Counted from the stretch's first letter, positions 1-8,137 are shown. The stretch is DNA of 64,000 bases from Roseivirga spongicola (GCF_001592965.1 NZ_LRPC01000001.1:1488001-1552000), one strand, 5' to 3'. Notes: generated by a model not told the origin, from the letters alone. Numbers and translations are program-made.

Positions 1-132
1 ATTCTGCTGTGGCTCGGCAGCTTTGGCCATTAATGCCTCATAGTCTTGAGTAGAGGCTACAGGTGTCTGATTGTTGTGTTCTTGGCAAGAAATAACACCA
101 AGAAAGAGGAGGGTAAGGATTATATTTTTCAT
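1..132 (-). CDS. Lipoprotein, N-terminal fragment cut by window edge
   Basis: Only the first 44 codons are inside the window; the frame is still open at base 1. It starts with a lipoprotein signal: MKN, a hydrophobic core ILTLLFLGV, then the lipobox ISC with Cys at residue 15, followed by a polar linker (QEHNNQTPVAS). The mature part is therefore expected to be lipid-anchored in the inner or outer membrane. It lies 64 bases downstream of the split DUF4331 pair in the same direction and may be in that operon. Too little is visible to assign a family. Confidence 0.7.
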   Translation of the reverse strand, partial: MKNIILTLLFLGVISCQEHNNQTPVASTQDYEALMAKAAEPQQN

Positions 133-196
133 AATTCAGTGGGTTGGGTCAAAGAAAATGGCTGTGCTTACCTAAAGGGCAAGCACAGCATATTTA

Positions 197-736
197 TTAC
201 CATGGAGTGGCCAGGTAAGGGAAAGAACTTAAGAACGCTTTGTCATTAGCGTCTACATTATCGTCAGATAAACCAGGGTTGGCAGTTCCGTCAGGGCCAC
301 CAAATATTAGTAGCAACTCAACAGAAATTACATCATCCGCTAGGGCTCTTCCAGTTAGTACATTGGTTCCATCAAAGAAAGTTGTGGTACCATCAAGGCT
401 AACGCTTAGTACATCTGTGGCCAATGCAGTAGTAAATGTAGTTGCATCCATACCAAGTGCGTTAGTGCTATAGTTAGGGTTCAAAGCTAAAAGCCGAGAC
501 TCAAAAGCAGCCTGATATGCCGCGCCTTGCGCACTAGGAGCAGTAGTGTTGAAATTATCTTTCATAGAACTGCTAACAAATACTGTGTTAATAGCTGGTC
601 TGCCCATCTGATCTTCCTGAGCATAGTTCACTGGCATTTCGGGCATCTCATCGTCATCATCACTACAAGAAGTGAATCCAACGCTTAACAATAGAGCCGC
701 AGCCAACATCCAAATTTTATTATTTATGATTTTCAT
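197..736 (-). CDS. DUF4331-type lipoprotein (C-terminal-half homologue)
   Basis: A 179-residue exported lipoprotein. A signal peptide (LAAALLLSVGF) is followed by the lipobox TSC and an acidic DDDDE linker. The mature part contains GRPAINTVFV with a KDNFN stretch, which I recognise as the second half of DUF4331 proteins, and an ALADDVISVELLLIFGG segment near the C-terminus. DUF4331 proteins are usually single chains roughly twice this length; here the first half is a separate gene 26 bases upstream (763-1416). The two products probably act together at the cell surface or in the periplasm. The biochemical function of the family is not known to me. Confidence 0.75.
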   Translation of the reverse strand: MKIINNKIWMLAAALLLSVGFTSCSDDDDEMPEMPVNYAQEDQMGRPAINTVFVSSSMKDNFNTTAPSAQGAAYQAAFESRLLALNPNYSTNALGMDATTFTTALATDVLSVSLDGTTTFFDGTNVLTGRALADDVISVELLLIFGGPDGTANPGLSDDNVDANDKAFLSSFPYLATPW

Positions 737-762
737 TTTTATATTCTTTTAAGGTTGAAATA

Positions 763-1416
763 TTATTGCTCTCTGTTGCTGGTTACCCAAGTGTTAATGG
801 TTCCTGAACCACCAATCATTGATTTAGGTACTTCTACCACTACCGACATTACATTGGTGCCTGCAAAAGTGTCTGCTCCCGGATCGTTAAAGCTTGATGC
901 GTTGCCGCCAATAATTTCTCCGTATTGGGCAAAATCCATAAAGAATGGGTCATCTCTCGGACCTGCGAAGAGTTTTATGCCTCCTTCGCTACCAATACTC
1001 GCAGCAGAGCCATAAGTTGTAATGTTAGTAGACACAGAGGTGCCGGTGGTTACAAGAGTGCTGCTTGTTCCTGTAGCAATTGGCGCTACAGGGCCGTAAG
1101 CGGTTACCATACCATCTTTGAAAGTACACTGTATCACCAAGTCTTCCATGGCATCACCATTGGTATCAATGTTGAATTCAACCATTACATTCTCATCGAA
1201 GGCAGCAGAAGTAGATGCCGAAGGAGATAGCAAACCTTGAAGATTGGCTACAAATACAATGTTTGAATTGTTCTCTGGGCTTTGAAAAGCATAGTAATCG
1301 GTAATATCAGAGCTAGTGCCTGTTACTCCGGGCGCATCAATGTGGTCGGCAGCATAGACTATTGCAGTCGCTAGCAGAGCCAAGATGCCAAGGGATAGGA
1401 TTGTTTTCTTTTTCAT
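763..1416 (-). CDS. DUF4331 family exported protein (N-terminal-half homologue)
   Basis: A 217-residue protein with a cleavable signal peptide (ILSLGILALLATAIVYA) and then the family hallmark ADHIDAP, the DITDYYAF motif near residue 40 and AGPRDDPFFMD near residue 150. These are characteristic of the N-terminal part of DUF4331. The chain stops after VTSNREQ, where longer homologues continue, and the continuation is supplied by the next gene downstream (197-736). The signal peptide ends in Ala rather than Cys, so this product is predicted to be soluble periplasmic or secreted, unlike its lipid-anchored partner. Function unknown. Confidence 0.8.
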   Translation of the reverse strand: MKKKTILSLGILALLATAIVYAADHIDAPGVTGTSSDITDYYAFQSPENNSNIVFVANLQGLLSPSASTSAAFDENVMVEFNIDTNGDAMEDLVIQCTFKDGMVTAYGPVAPIATGTSSTLVTTGTSVSTNITTYGSAASIGSEGGIKLFAGPRDDPFFMDFAQYGEIIGGNASSFNDPGADTFAGTNVMSVVVEVPKSMIGGSGTINTWVTSNREQ

Positions 1417-1562
1417 AATTTTTGTTGTGAGATTGATGAACAGTGTCCACCAAAAGGTTAAGATTTGTATTTTCTTTGCTGCTACTTACGAGGCCGCTTG
1501 GTGGTTTGGATCGAGTGGGTTTTCAGAAATGAGTAGAAGAAACCTTAAATTGAAGGGAGAAT

Positions 1563-1784
1563 ATGAGTGATCGACTAGAGAAAATACTGCTAATTATTGC
1601 TGCAATTTGCCTGAGTATTTCGCTCTTATTAGTGTATGCTATTGGCCTTCAGTGGCTGTCTAACCCAGATTTAGCACAATACATCACGGAAGCAGTAATG
1701 TATATTTCTGGTCTTGTTGTTTTAAGGGGAATTTGGAAGCAAACTCTCGACAAAAAAATTTCTTCTAGAAAGGATAATTCATGA
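1563..1784 (+). CDS. Small two-helix membrane protein
   Basis: A 73-residue protein with two predicted membrane helices (about residues 8-30 and 42-58) and a basic C-terminal tail (KKISSRKDNS). It starts at ATG and its end overlaps the start of the DUF2721 gene by four bases (ATGA), so the two are translationally coupled. I do not recognise a family. The context suggests an accessory subunit of the next protein; this is inference. Confidence 0.6.
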   Translation: MSDRLEKILLIIAAICLSISLLLVYAIGLQWLSNPDLAQYITEAVMYISGLVVLRGIWKQTLDKKISSRKDNS

Positions 1785-2194
1785 ACATAGACATCTCTAC
1801 TCCGGCACTTTTATTCCCTGCAATCACCCTGTTGCTTTTGGCCTATACCAATCGATTTGTGGCTTTGGCTACTCTAGCTAGAGGCCTAAGAGTTCGGTAT
1901 AAAGAGTCGCCAGAAATGCGAACCACACTTTTCAGTCAGATCAAGAACCTAAGGCTTAGGCTTATCTTGATTCGTAATATGCAAGCGCTTGGTATTGCCA
2001 GTTTTTTCTGCTGCGTGCTCTGCATGGTACTTATGTACTTAGGCAGACAAGTAGTTGCCGAGTATATTTTTGGAGCAAGCCTTTTTCTATTACTTGGCTC
2101 ACTATTTCTCTCCTTTATCGAAACCCAAATCAGTACTAAAGCCATCAAGCTTGAATTGAAGGATTTGGAAGAAAATACCTCTTCTAAGGGCTGA
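1781..2194 (+). CDS. DUF2721 family membrane protein
   Basis: A 137-residue integral membrane protein. An N-terminal helix starts right after the start (PALLFPAITLLLLAYTNRF), followed by a cytoplasmic stretch rich in Arg and Lys (SQIKNLRLRLILIRNMQ) and two more helices (about residues 68-112). The pattern of helix, conserved SxQIKNLRxR segment and helix pair matches DUF2721. Function is unknown for the family. It is coupled to the small membrane protein upstream by a 4-base overlap. Confidence 0.75.
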   Translation: MNIDISTPALLFPAITLLLLAYTNRFVALATLARGLRVRYKESPEMRTTLFSQIKNLRLRLILIRNMQALGIASFFCCVLCMVLMYLGRQVVAEYIFGASLFLLLGSLFLSFIETQISTKAIKLELKDLEENTSSKG

Positions 2195-2230
2195 GCCCCA
2201 TATTTACTTCTCATTCATTTTTCTATTCGT

Positions 2231-2346
2231 GCGTCATCCAGAGCGAGGCCCTTAAGGTCGACTGGAGAATCTCACTGAATTAGTCGATAGAACTTGGGGT
2301 TCTTAGCTGCCGATACAAGGACGCCTGCGCTTCGCTCTGCATGAAA
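2231..2346. repeat. Degenerate intergenic repeat with inverted ends
   Basis: The ends are inverted copies of each other: CATCCAGAGCG at 2235-2245 and CGCTCTGCATG at 2333-2343, 10 of 11 matching when one is reversed. The interior includes GGAGAATCTCACTGAA, the sort of text common in short mobile intergenic repeats of Bacteroidota. A related but diverged element is at 58037-58105. No open reading frame of note; the remaining bases between 2195 and 2380 hold nothing else I can see. Confidence 0.5.
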
Positions 2347-2382
2347 AATAAGAAAATCGTTCAGTGAAGAGTTTTGTCAATC

Positions 2383-2406
2383 AAATACTTGTTTAGACAA
2401 GTATTT
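2383..2406. promoter_or_regulatory. Palindromic operator upstream of the MarR gene
   Basis: A perfect inverted repeat with 10-base arms, AAATACTTGT and ACAAGTATTT, separated by TTAG. It ends 34 bases before the start of the MarR-type gene. Its right arm overlaps TATTTTTA (2402-2409), one base off the Bacteroidota -7 element TAnnTTTG. Dyads of this size with TTG/CAA half sites over the promoter are typical of MarR autorepression, so I read it as the regulator's own operator. Confidence 0.65.
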
Positions 2407-2440
2407 TTACTTAGTTTCAACCAGACTTACAACCACAAAC

Positions 2441-2899
2441 ATGGATTTCGGTAAGGCTCTCTTTCACCTTAATAATAATCTCGGCTATAATCTGTATCGC
2501 GCTTATTTGCTCTTTCATAGAGAGCTTATTCGTGGGTTAAAGGCGTACTCTGTGACGCCTGAGCAGTGGCAGGTCTTGATTATTCTTTGGAATCATGGGA
2601 GCGTAACACCGACAGAGATCAGCAGGGTTACGCTCCAAGATCTCCCGTCCATTTCACGTATGTTGGTGAGAATGGAAAAGAATGGTTGGATTGTAAGAGT
2701 AGAAAATGAGGACGATGGTCGTTCATTTCACGTACAACTGACCGAGAAAGGAAGAAAAAGTAAAAATGAAATGATTATCAGCCTAGACAATCATTTTAAT
2801 AGCTACCTACAAGAGGTGCCTAAAGAATTACATGATGGTATAAGAAACGAGTTGCTTCAGTTGAGAAGCAAACTAGGAGATTACACACCCATTAAGTGA
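2441..2899 (+). CDS. MarR family transcriptional regulator
   Basis: A 152-residue winged-helix regulator of MarR type. An N-terminal dimerisation helix is followed by EQWQVLIILWNHGSVTPTEIS (helix-turn-helix entry, about residues 41-61), the recognition region LPSISRMLVRMEKNGWI (about 68-85), the wing with the conserved DDGRS (about 91-95), and a C-terminal dimerisation helix. Such proteins bind palindromic DNA as dimers and are usually released by small ligands. A perfect 24-base dyad lies just upstream, consistent with autoregulation. The ligand and other targets cannot be told from the sequence. Confidence 0.9.
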   Translation: MDFGKALFHLNNNLGYNLYRAYLLFHRELIRGLKAYSVTPEQWQVLIILWNHGSVTPTEISRVTLQDLPSISRMLVRMEKNGWIVRVENEDDGRSFHVQLTEKGRKSKNEMIISLDNHFNSYLQEVPKELHDGIRNELLQLRSKLGDYTPIK

Positions 2900-2977
2900 C
2901 AGACGGTCCGGTCATTTATGGTGCAAGACCCAAGCACCTGATCTCTTCATATGTTTAGGTTGAAACGGAGATGATTA

Positions 2978-3010
2978 CCGAGGCAGTAGATATAAGATTT
3001 ACTGCCTCGG
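2978..3010. terminator. Strong hairpin between MarR gene and next operon
   Basis: Perfect 11-base arms CCGAGGCAGTA and TACTGCCTCGG around an 11-base loop. On the plus strand it is followed after about ten bases by a run of T (3021-3027). It lies between the end of the MarR gene and the start of the phosphodiesterase operon. A terminator for the regulator gene is most likely; an operator is possible. Confidence 0.55.
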
Positions 3011-3065
3011 AAATGACTTACTTTTTTCTCTTGTGCTTTTTTCTCTAGCACTGTACATTGCCCCA

Positions 3066-4013
3066 ATGAAACGCTTTTCCTCATTAATGGCTTTAGCCAT
3101 ATTTTTATCAGCTATAGCAGCATGCACTCCTCAAAGCTCAGATTCTAAGGCAAATACCTCAGATGTTGAAAAGGGAATCAGGATAGCTAATGGCGCTGGC
3201 CCTGAGTTCTTTACTTGGTCTCCAGATAGGGTTCCGTTGATCAGTGCACACAGGGGAGGGCCATACCCCGGCTACCCAGAAAATGCCATCGCTACCTTTC
3301 AACACATTTCCGATCAAATTCCAACCATCATTGAGTGCGACATTGCCATGACAAAAGATTCAGTATTGGTGATGATGCATGATTACACTTTGGACCGAAC
3401 GACAACCGGTGAAGGGAAAGTTATGGAGGTCACTTATGACGAACTTGAAAAGATGAAGTTGGTAGACAACGAAGGTAGTACCACCACTTTAGACATTCCG
3501 ACTTTAGATGATGTATTAAAATGGGCCGATGGAAGAGCGGTACTTACACTAGATGTGAAGCGTGGTGTGCCATTCGAGAAAGTGGTGGCTGCCGTGCAAG
3601 CCCATAATGCACAAGACTACGCTGCCATCATCACTTATAATGCTAGAGATGCTGCGAAGGTCAATCAATTAGATGGCTCCCTAATGATATCTGTAGGCAT
3701 TGGGTCGCAAGAGGCTTATGAGGCGCATAGCAATCTGGGTGTGCCAGACAATAGAATGATTGCCTTCGTAGGAGTTTCTGAGCCCGAAGCCTCGCTTTAT
3801 AACTTCCTCCATGAAAAGGGAATCTACTGTATTTTAGGTGTTCTGGGAAACTTGGATAGAAAGGCCATCGCACAGGGAGATTCAACTTATTTGGGGTATA
3901 TTCAACGCGGTGCAGATATTTTGGCTACGGATAGGCCTTTGGAGGCTTTCGAAGCCATTCAACCATTAATTAAGACTACAAGTACCAAACAAGAATATTT
4001 CTATGGCTATTGA
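3066..4013 (+). CDS. Glycerophosphodiester phosphodiesterase-family lipoprotein
   Basis: A GDPD-fold (TIM-barrel) protein of 315 residues. The start is placed at the ATG at 3066 rather than the in-frame GTG at 3033, because this gives a clean lipoprotein signal (MKRFSSLMALAIFLSAIAAC). Catalytic-type motifs follow in order: SAHRGG, YPENAIATF, IECDIAMTKD, MMHDYTLDRTT. The family hydrolyses glycerophosphodiesters to glycerol-3-phosphate and an alcohol, with a metal ion held by the Glu/Asp of ECD. The anchor suggests activity in the periplasm. The 3' end overlaps the threonine aldolase gene by 11 bases. Substrate not determined. Confidence 0.85.
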   Translation: MKRFSSLMALAIFLSAIAACTPQSSDSKANTSDVEKGIRIANGAGPEFFTWSPDRVPLISAHRGGPYPGYPENAIATFQHISDQIPTIIECDIAMTKDSVLVMMHDYTLDRTTTGEGKVMEVTYDELEKMKLVDNEGSTTTLDIPTLDDVLKWADGRAVLTLDVKRGVPFEKVVAAVQAHNAQDYAAIITYNARDAAKVNQLDGSLMISVGIGSQEAYEAHSNLGVPDNRMIAFVGVSEPEASLYNFLHEKGIYCILGVLGNLDRKAIAQGDSTYLGYIQRGADILATDRPLEAFEAIQPLIKTTSTKQEYFYGY

Positions 4014-5019
4014 TTTACGAAGCGATACTTTAACCAAGCCCACACCTGCTATGCATCAGGCGATGATGGAGGCAGAAGTAGGCGATGATATGTTTGGGGA
4101 AGACCCAACAGTGGCCGCATTGGAGAAAAAGGCTGCCAAGATGTTTGGAATGGATGCCGCTATTTATTGTGCTTCAGGAACCATGACTAACCAGATTGGT
4201 ATCAGGCTGCATTGTAATCTTCAAGATGAAGTAATCTGCCATAAGTATTCACACATCTACCTCTATGAGTCAGGTGGAATAATGTCTAATGCTGGTGCTT
4301 CTGTAAGGTTATTAGAAGGAGAAAGAGGTAGGATTACAGCCAAGGCGGTAGAATCTGCCATTCAGCCAGATGATATTCATTCACCAGTTTCTAGGCTAGT
4401 TTCATTGGAGAATACGGCCAACAAAGGTGGAGGAAGTTGCTACGACTTCGAGGAAATTTGGGCCATTCGTGAGACCTGTCATGAACATGGTTTGGCGTTA
4501 CATTTAGATGGTGCTAGGCTGTTCAATGCCTTGGTAGCTACTGGCCAAACTACTAAGCAATATGGTGAGGTATTCGATACTATTTCTATTTGCCTAAGTA
4601 AAGGATTAGGAGCTCCTGTAGGTTCACTCTTAATTGGAAGTCACGCAGATATCAAAAGAGCTAAGCGCATTAGAAAAGTAATGGGTGGAGCTTGGAGGCA
4701 AGCTGGTTATGTGGCTGCTGCAGGGCTTTATGCTTTAGAAAACCACGTAGATAGATTGGTGGACGACCATAACAAAGCCAAAGAAATGGCTAAGGTTCTT
4801 GAAGGGCTTGATTATGTTGAAGAAGTATTGCCTTGCGAAACGAATATTCTCATTTTCAAACTGACAGATAAGTATACCAATCAGAGCTTTCTGGATAAGT
4901 TAGCAGAAAATGATATTCTGGCTTTTGGCTTTGGTCCTCAATTAATTCGCTTCGTAACACATTACGATTTTACTGATGATGACCTTACCAAGACAATTGA
5001 GGTTCTGAAAAAACTATAA
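4003..5019 (+). CDS. ltaE: Threonine aldolase (PLP-dependent, low specificity)
   Basis: A 338-residue cytoplasmic enzyme that cleaves threonine or allo-threonine to glycine and acetaldehyde. Seen in the sequence: the N-terminal LRSDTLTKPTPAM, VGDDMFGEDPTV, the HLDGAR motif (Asp169 to the pyridoxal phosphate nitrogen) and SKGLGAPVGS with the Schiff-base Lys200. Length is normal for the family. The start overlaps the end of the phosphodiesterase gene by 11 bases and the stop abuts the next ATG, so it is in the middle of a tight operon. The stereochemical preference cannot be told. Confidence 0.93.
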   Translation: MAIDLRSDTLTKPTPAMHQAMMEAEVGDDMFGEDPTVAALEKKAAKMFGMDAAIYCASGTMTNQIGIRLHCNLQDEVICHKYSHIYLYESGGIMSNAGASVRLLEGERGRITAKAVESAIQPDDIHSPVSRLVSLENTANKGGGSCYDFEEIWAIRETCHEHGLALHLDGARLFNALVATGQTTKQYGEVFDTISICLSKGLGAPVGSLLIGSHADIKRAKRIRKVMGGAWRQAGYVAAAGLYALENHVDRLVDDHNKAKEMAKVLEGLDYVEEVLPCETNILIFKLTDKYTNQSFLDKLAENDILAFGFGPQLIRFVTHYDFTDDDLTKTIEVLKKL

Positions 5020-6192
5020 ATGAAAAAGATAATCCTCCTTGCTCTACTGGCTTTTTTTACGGCTTGTGGGTCGAAGAAAACTGAACAACAAGTGGCAAAG
5101 CCAGAAAGCAACGAAGCCATATTTTTTGTAGGAACCTACACCAAAAAAGAAGGTCATGTAGATGGGCAGGGCGAAGGCGTTTATGTCTATTCCATGAACA
5201 AGAAAACAGGCGCTATAAGCTACAAAGCCACAAGTGATGCGGTTATTAGTCCGTCTTATCTAGCTGTGCATCCAAATGGTAAGAATGTCTATGCTGTGAA
5301 TGAATTCGATGGAGGAGAGGATAGTTTTGCAGCAGTAACGGCTTTTGAATACAATCCGGAAGATTACAGTTTGGCCTACCTCAATGAAGTGAGTAGTGTT
5401 GGGCAATATCCTTGCTATTTGAGCATAGACAATTCAGGCAAGTTTGTAATGGCTGCTAATTATGTGGGTGGCAGCGTTGTGCTTTTACCCATTATGGAAG
5501 ACGGAATGTTGGGCAACTACTCTTCATACAAAAAGCATGAAGGTGGTTCTTCTCACCCTAGGCAAGACGCACCTCATGCGCATCAGATTATTCAGCACCC
5601 AAGGAATGGATTGGTGGCTGCTGTTGATTTAGGCGCTGATAAGATTTATGCATATGAGTTGGACACTGTTGGGCAAACACTCAATTATCTGAGAGACTTT
5701 ATCAATCCACCAAGAATGGCGGGGCCAAGGCATATCGTTTTTCACCCAGAGAAAGATATTGTCTATGTCTTGAATGAATTAATTGGCACTATTGAAGTAG
5801 CTACTTTCTCTGATAGCCTTCGTTTAGAGCAAAAGGTACAGATGATAGCCTTACAAGAAAATGGAGATGATAGAGAATCTTCTGCTGCAGCCATTAAGAT
5901 TCATCCGAGTGGGCAGTTCCTTTATGCCTCCAATAGAGGTGAGATCAATGAAATTCTTGCCTTCAAAATTGGTGATAATGGTGAATTGATAAAAATTGGA
6001 GCTTATCCATCAAAAGGAAAAACTCCAAGAGACTTTGAGATTGATCCTTCAGGTCGATTTATGCTGGTAGCCAATCAAGATACTAACACCATTGTTACTT
6101 ATGAGATCAATCAAGAAACCGGTGAGCTGATTGATACCGGATACATTGAGGAAGTACCAACTCCGGTTTGTATTAAATTCCTGGGTCAGTGA
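5020..6192 (+). CDS. Lactonase-fold (6-phosphogluconolactonase-like) lipoprotein
   Basis: A 390-residue seven-bladed beta-propeller of the Pgl/YbhE type. A lipoprotein signal (LLALLAFFTAC, Cys16) is followed by FFVGTYTKKEGH and repeated blades with HPNGKNVYAVNE, HPSGQFLYASNR and DPSGRFMLVANQ motifs. Cytoplasmic members hydrolyse 6-phosphogluconolactone; the lipid anchor makes that role doubtful here, and a periplasmic sugar lactone or cyclic carboxylate is as likely. The gene starts on the base after the threonine aldolase stop and its stop overlaps the next gene's GTG. Confidence 0.85.
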   Translation: MKKIILLALLAFFTACGSKKTEQQVAKPESNEAIFFVGTYTKKEGHVDGQGEGVYVYSMNKKTGAISYKATSDAVISPSYLAVHPNGKNVYAVNEFDGGEDSFAAVTAFEYNPEDYSLAYLNEVSSVGQYPCYLSIDNSGKFVMAANYVGGSVVLLPIMEDGMLGNYSSYKKHEGGSSHPRQDAPHAHQIIQHPRNGLVAAVDLGADKIYAYELDTVGQTLNYLRDFINPPRMAGPRHIVFHPEKDIVYVLNELIGTIEVATFSDSLRLEQKVQMIALQENGDDRESSAAAIKIHPSGQFLYASNRGEINEILAFKIGDNGELIKIGAYPSKGKTPRDFEIDPSGRFMLVANQDTNTIVTYEINQETGELIDTGYIEEVPTPVCIKFLGQ

Positions 6193-6734
6193 TCAAGAAG
6201 AAGGTTCTTTTTATCGGAGCCTTATTAATCTTCATATTCTATGCTTATAGAATATACCGAGATACCGTGCTTTATGGTGATACGATCATTTTCTATCAAA
6301 ATCAATCGGAGTTTGAACCCTATGGTGTAAAGTATAATGACTTCAGGAATAGCGTAGGTCTCGAGAAATTACCAGATGATTGGTTTACAAAATCAACTTC
6401 ACAAAAGCCTGGGCCTTATTTTAGGAGAAGGAGGCTGCAGGATCATTATTGGACAACTCAGGTTTGGAACTCAGGTTATGAGGTAAGCGGAACTCTGGGT
6501 CATTTTGAGAAGGAGATAAGAAGATTTGACAATAAGTTGATCTACGAAATAGATCGTTACAGGGTCAATTATATTGATACTGGTTATATTCTTGAGAGGA
6601 AATTCAATTATCTATATGAACCGCATTGGGAAGTTACGCTGGTAATGACCTATGGAGATACGACCCAAGATATCAGAGAAATACCAGTTGACCCTGAAGA
6701 CTTCGATAGTTTGAGAAACTGGGCCATGCAATAA
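6189..6734 (+). CDS. Hypothetical membrane-anchored protein
   Basis: A 181-residue protein starting at GTG, which overlaps the stop of the lactonase gene (GTGA), so it is probably translated by coupling. A single N-terminal hydrophobic helix (VLFIGALLIFIFYAYRIY) anchors a hydrophilic domain rich in Tyr, Arg and Asp. I do not recognise a family. It is the last gene of the run that starts with the phosphodiesterase. Confidence 0.65.
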   Translation: MIKKKVLFIGALLIFIFYAYRIYRDTVLYGDTIIFYQNQSEFEPYGVKYNDFRNSVGLEKLPDDWFTKSTSQKPGPYFRRRRLQDHYWTTQVWNSGYEVSGTLGHFEKEIRRFDNKLIYEIDRYRVNYIDTGYILERKFNYLYEPHWEVTLVMTYGDTTQDIREIPVDPEDFDSLRNWAMQ

Positions 6735-6870
6735 GGTTGATCTATCCTGTTTGTAAACTTCCCCTCTGCTTCCCGAAGTCTCGAGACCGTACCTCTTCCA
6801 GCAGAGGACAGAAGTCCGGGAAACTCTGGAAAAACCATCGATTACTTAATCCAGACAGTTACTGGCACTG

Positions 6871-6904
6871 ATTCCCCTCCTGTTTTAGGAGGGGCTAGGG
6901 GTGG
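6871..6904. repeat. Intergenic hairpin repeat, left copy flanking the Gfo/Idh gene
   Basis: Begins ATTCCCCTCC and carries TTTTAGGAGGGG then CTAGGGGTGG; it folds as CCCCTCCT against AGGAGGGG. An almost identical copy in inverted orientation is at 8026-8063, so the two bracket the oxidoreductase gene. As a hairpin immediately after the stop codon it may also serve as its terminator. The rest of 6735-6870 contains shorter inverted repeats (CCTCTGC with GCAGAGG; GTCTCGAGAC) but no gene. Confidence 0.6.
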
Positions 6905-8002
6905 TCATTTAAGTTTAACTACCTTCCCACTCTTAGCACTTTGCATCGCTGCATCTAGAATTTCCATCACCACCATATTATTTTGAAGAGCAGAGAGGTC
7001 TGCGTCTTGTGGGGTAATCTGTCCACGAACAACTGCTGCCAATAGAGTGAAAGGATCATCATTCGGGCTTTCCTTTTTAAGGTCGGTTAGTTTCTGTTCC
7101 TGGGCATTATCTCCTAGCTGGTAGCGAATGGTGCTGCCATTGTCTGCAATGATTTGGCCGGTCACGCCATAAACTTCCATATCCTTTCGGGAAACCGGCC
7201 AGTTCCATGAGGCCTGAATGATCACTTGAGTTTTTGGGTATTGTAGAACAATAGTGGCTTCATCATCTACTTTAGGATAGATGTCAGGCTTATTGGTAGC
7301 AGTCATGGCGAAAACCGATTGTGGTCTTTCTCCTTTCATTAACCATGTAGCTAAGTTGGCTCCATAGCAGCCGAAATCGGTTAGGGCTCCGGCACCATTC
7401 AATTTTGGATCAGTGAGCCATTCGAGAAACTCTTCATTTACACCAATTTCGTTAGGCCCGGGGTGGCCGTCATGCACCACAATCTTGCGGATATCGCCTA
7501 TCATATTGTCTTGATGCACCATTTTATAGGCTTTCAGGGTGCTACCATACCAAGTGGTTTCGTAGTTGGTTAACAGGTGAATGTTATGCTTTTGAGCGAG
7601 GGCTTGCATTTTTTTGGCATGATCTAAAGAAACAGCCAGAGGTTTTTCAACCATTACATGGATGCCCTTTGGGGCAAAGAATTCAACCACGCTTAGGTGG
7701 TCATAAATTGTACCGAAGGCAGTCACTGCTTGAGGCTTCACGATTTCCATCAATGCGTCCATAGTTGGGTAAACTATATCCATGGAGAATCCATGTTGCT
7801 TGGTGTATCTTTCGGCTAAGTCGGTGTTGGGCTCAACAATACCTACTATTTCGATATCGCCACGGTCTTCTCTGCCGAGAATCCAATGCACATGGGTATG
7901 TGTAAGGCCTATTACAGCCACTTTTACGGGAGGGTTCTGTTCCTGAGCTTTCATGATTGTCAATGAAAAAATAGCTAGGATAAAAGTAAATACGCGTTTC
8001 AT
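6905..8002 (-). CDS. Exported Gfo/Idh/MocA-family oxidoreductase
   Basis: A 365-residue protein. An N-terminal signal peptide (FTFILAIFSLTIMKAQ) is followed by a Rossmann fold (KVAVIGLTHTHVHWIL), HVMVEKPLAVSLDHA (the conserved EKP of the family) near residues 110-125, and a C-terminal substrate domain with GALTDFGCYGANLATWL. The family uses NAD(P) to oxidise or reduce sugars or their derivatives. The glycine-rich turn reads GLTHTHVH instead of GxGxxG, which may change cofactor binding. Export is unusual for an NAD(P) enzyme but known in Bacteroidota. Substrate unknown. The gene stands alone between two inverted repeats. Confidence 0.85.
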   Translation of the reverse strand: MKRVFTFILAIFSLTIMKAQEQNPPVKVAVIGLTHTHVHWILGREDRGDIEIVGIVEPNTDLAERYTKQHGFSMDIVYPTMDALMEIVKPQAVTAFGTIYDHLSVVEFFAPKGIHVMVEKPLAVSLDHAKKMQALAQKHNIHLLTNYETTWYGSTLKAYKMVHQDNMIGDIRKIVVHDGHPGPNEIGVNEEFLEWLTDPKLNGAGALTDFGCYGANLATWLMKGERPQSVFAMTATNKPDIYPKVDDEATIVLQYPKTQVIIQASWNWPVSRKDMEVYGVTGQIIADNGSTIRYQLGDNAQEQKLTDLKKESPNDDPFTLLAAVVRGQITPQDADLSALQNNMVVMEILDAAMQSAKSGKVVKLK

Positions 8003-8025
8003 GACGGAATTTAGGAAAAACTTTT

Positions 8026-8063
8026 ACCACCCCTAACCCCTCCTTAAAACAAGGAGGGGAATT
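8026..8063. repeat. Intergenic hairpin repeat, right copy flanking the Gfo/Idh gene
   Basis: Begins ACCACCCCTAACCCC and ends AAGGAGGGGAATT. It is the inverted counterpart of 6871-6904 with only a few differences. A third, degenerate relative lies at 8104-8142 (TCTCCACCTAATTTAGGGGG then AGTTGGAGGGGGTTAG), and a fourth at 19734-19781. Confidence 0.6.
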
Positions 8064-8137
8064 GAATTCTGCTCTTGGAATTTGATTGTCGTAGACGAGG
8101 CTAACTCTCCACCTAATTTAGGGGGAGTTGGAGGGGG

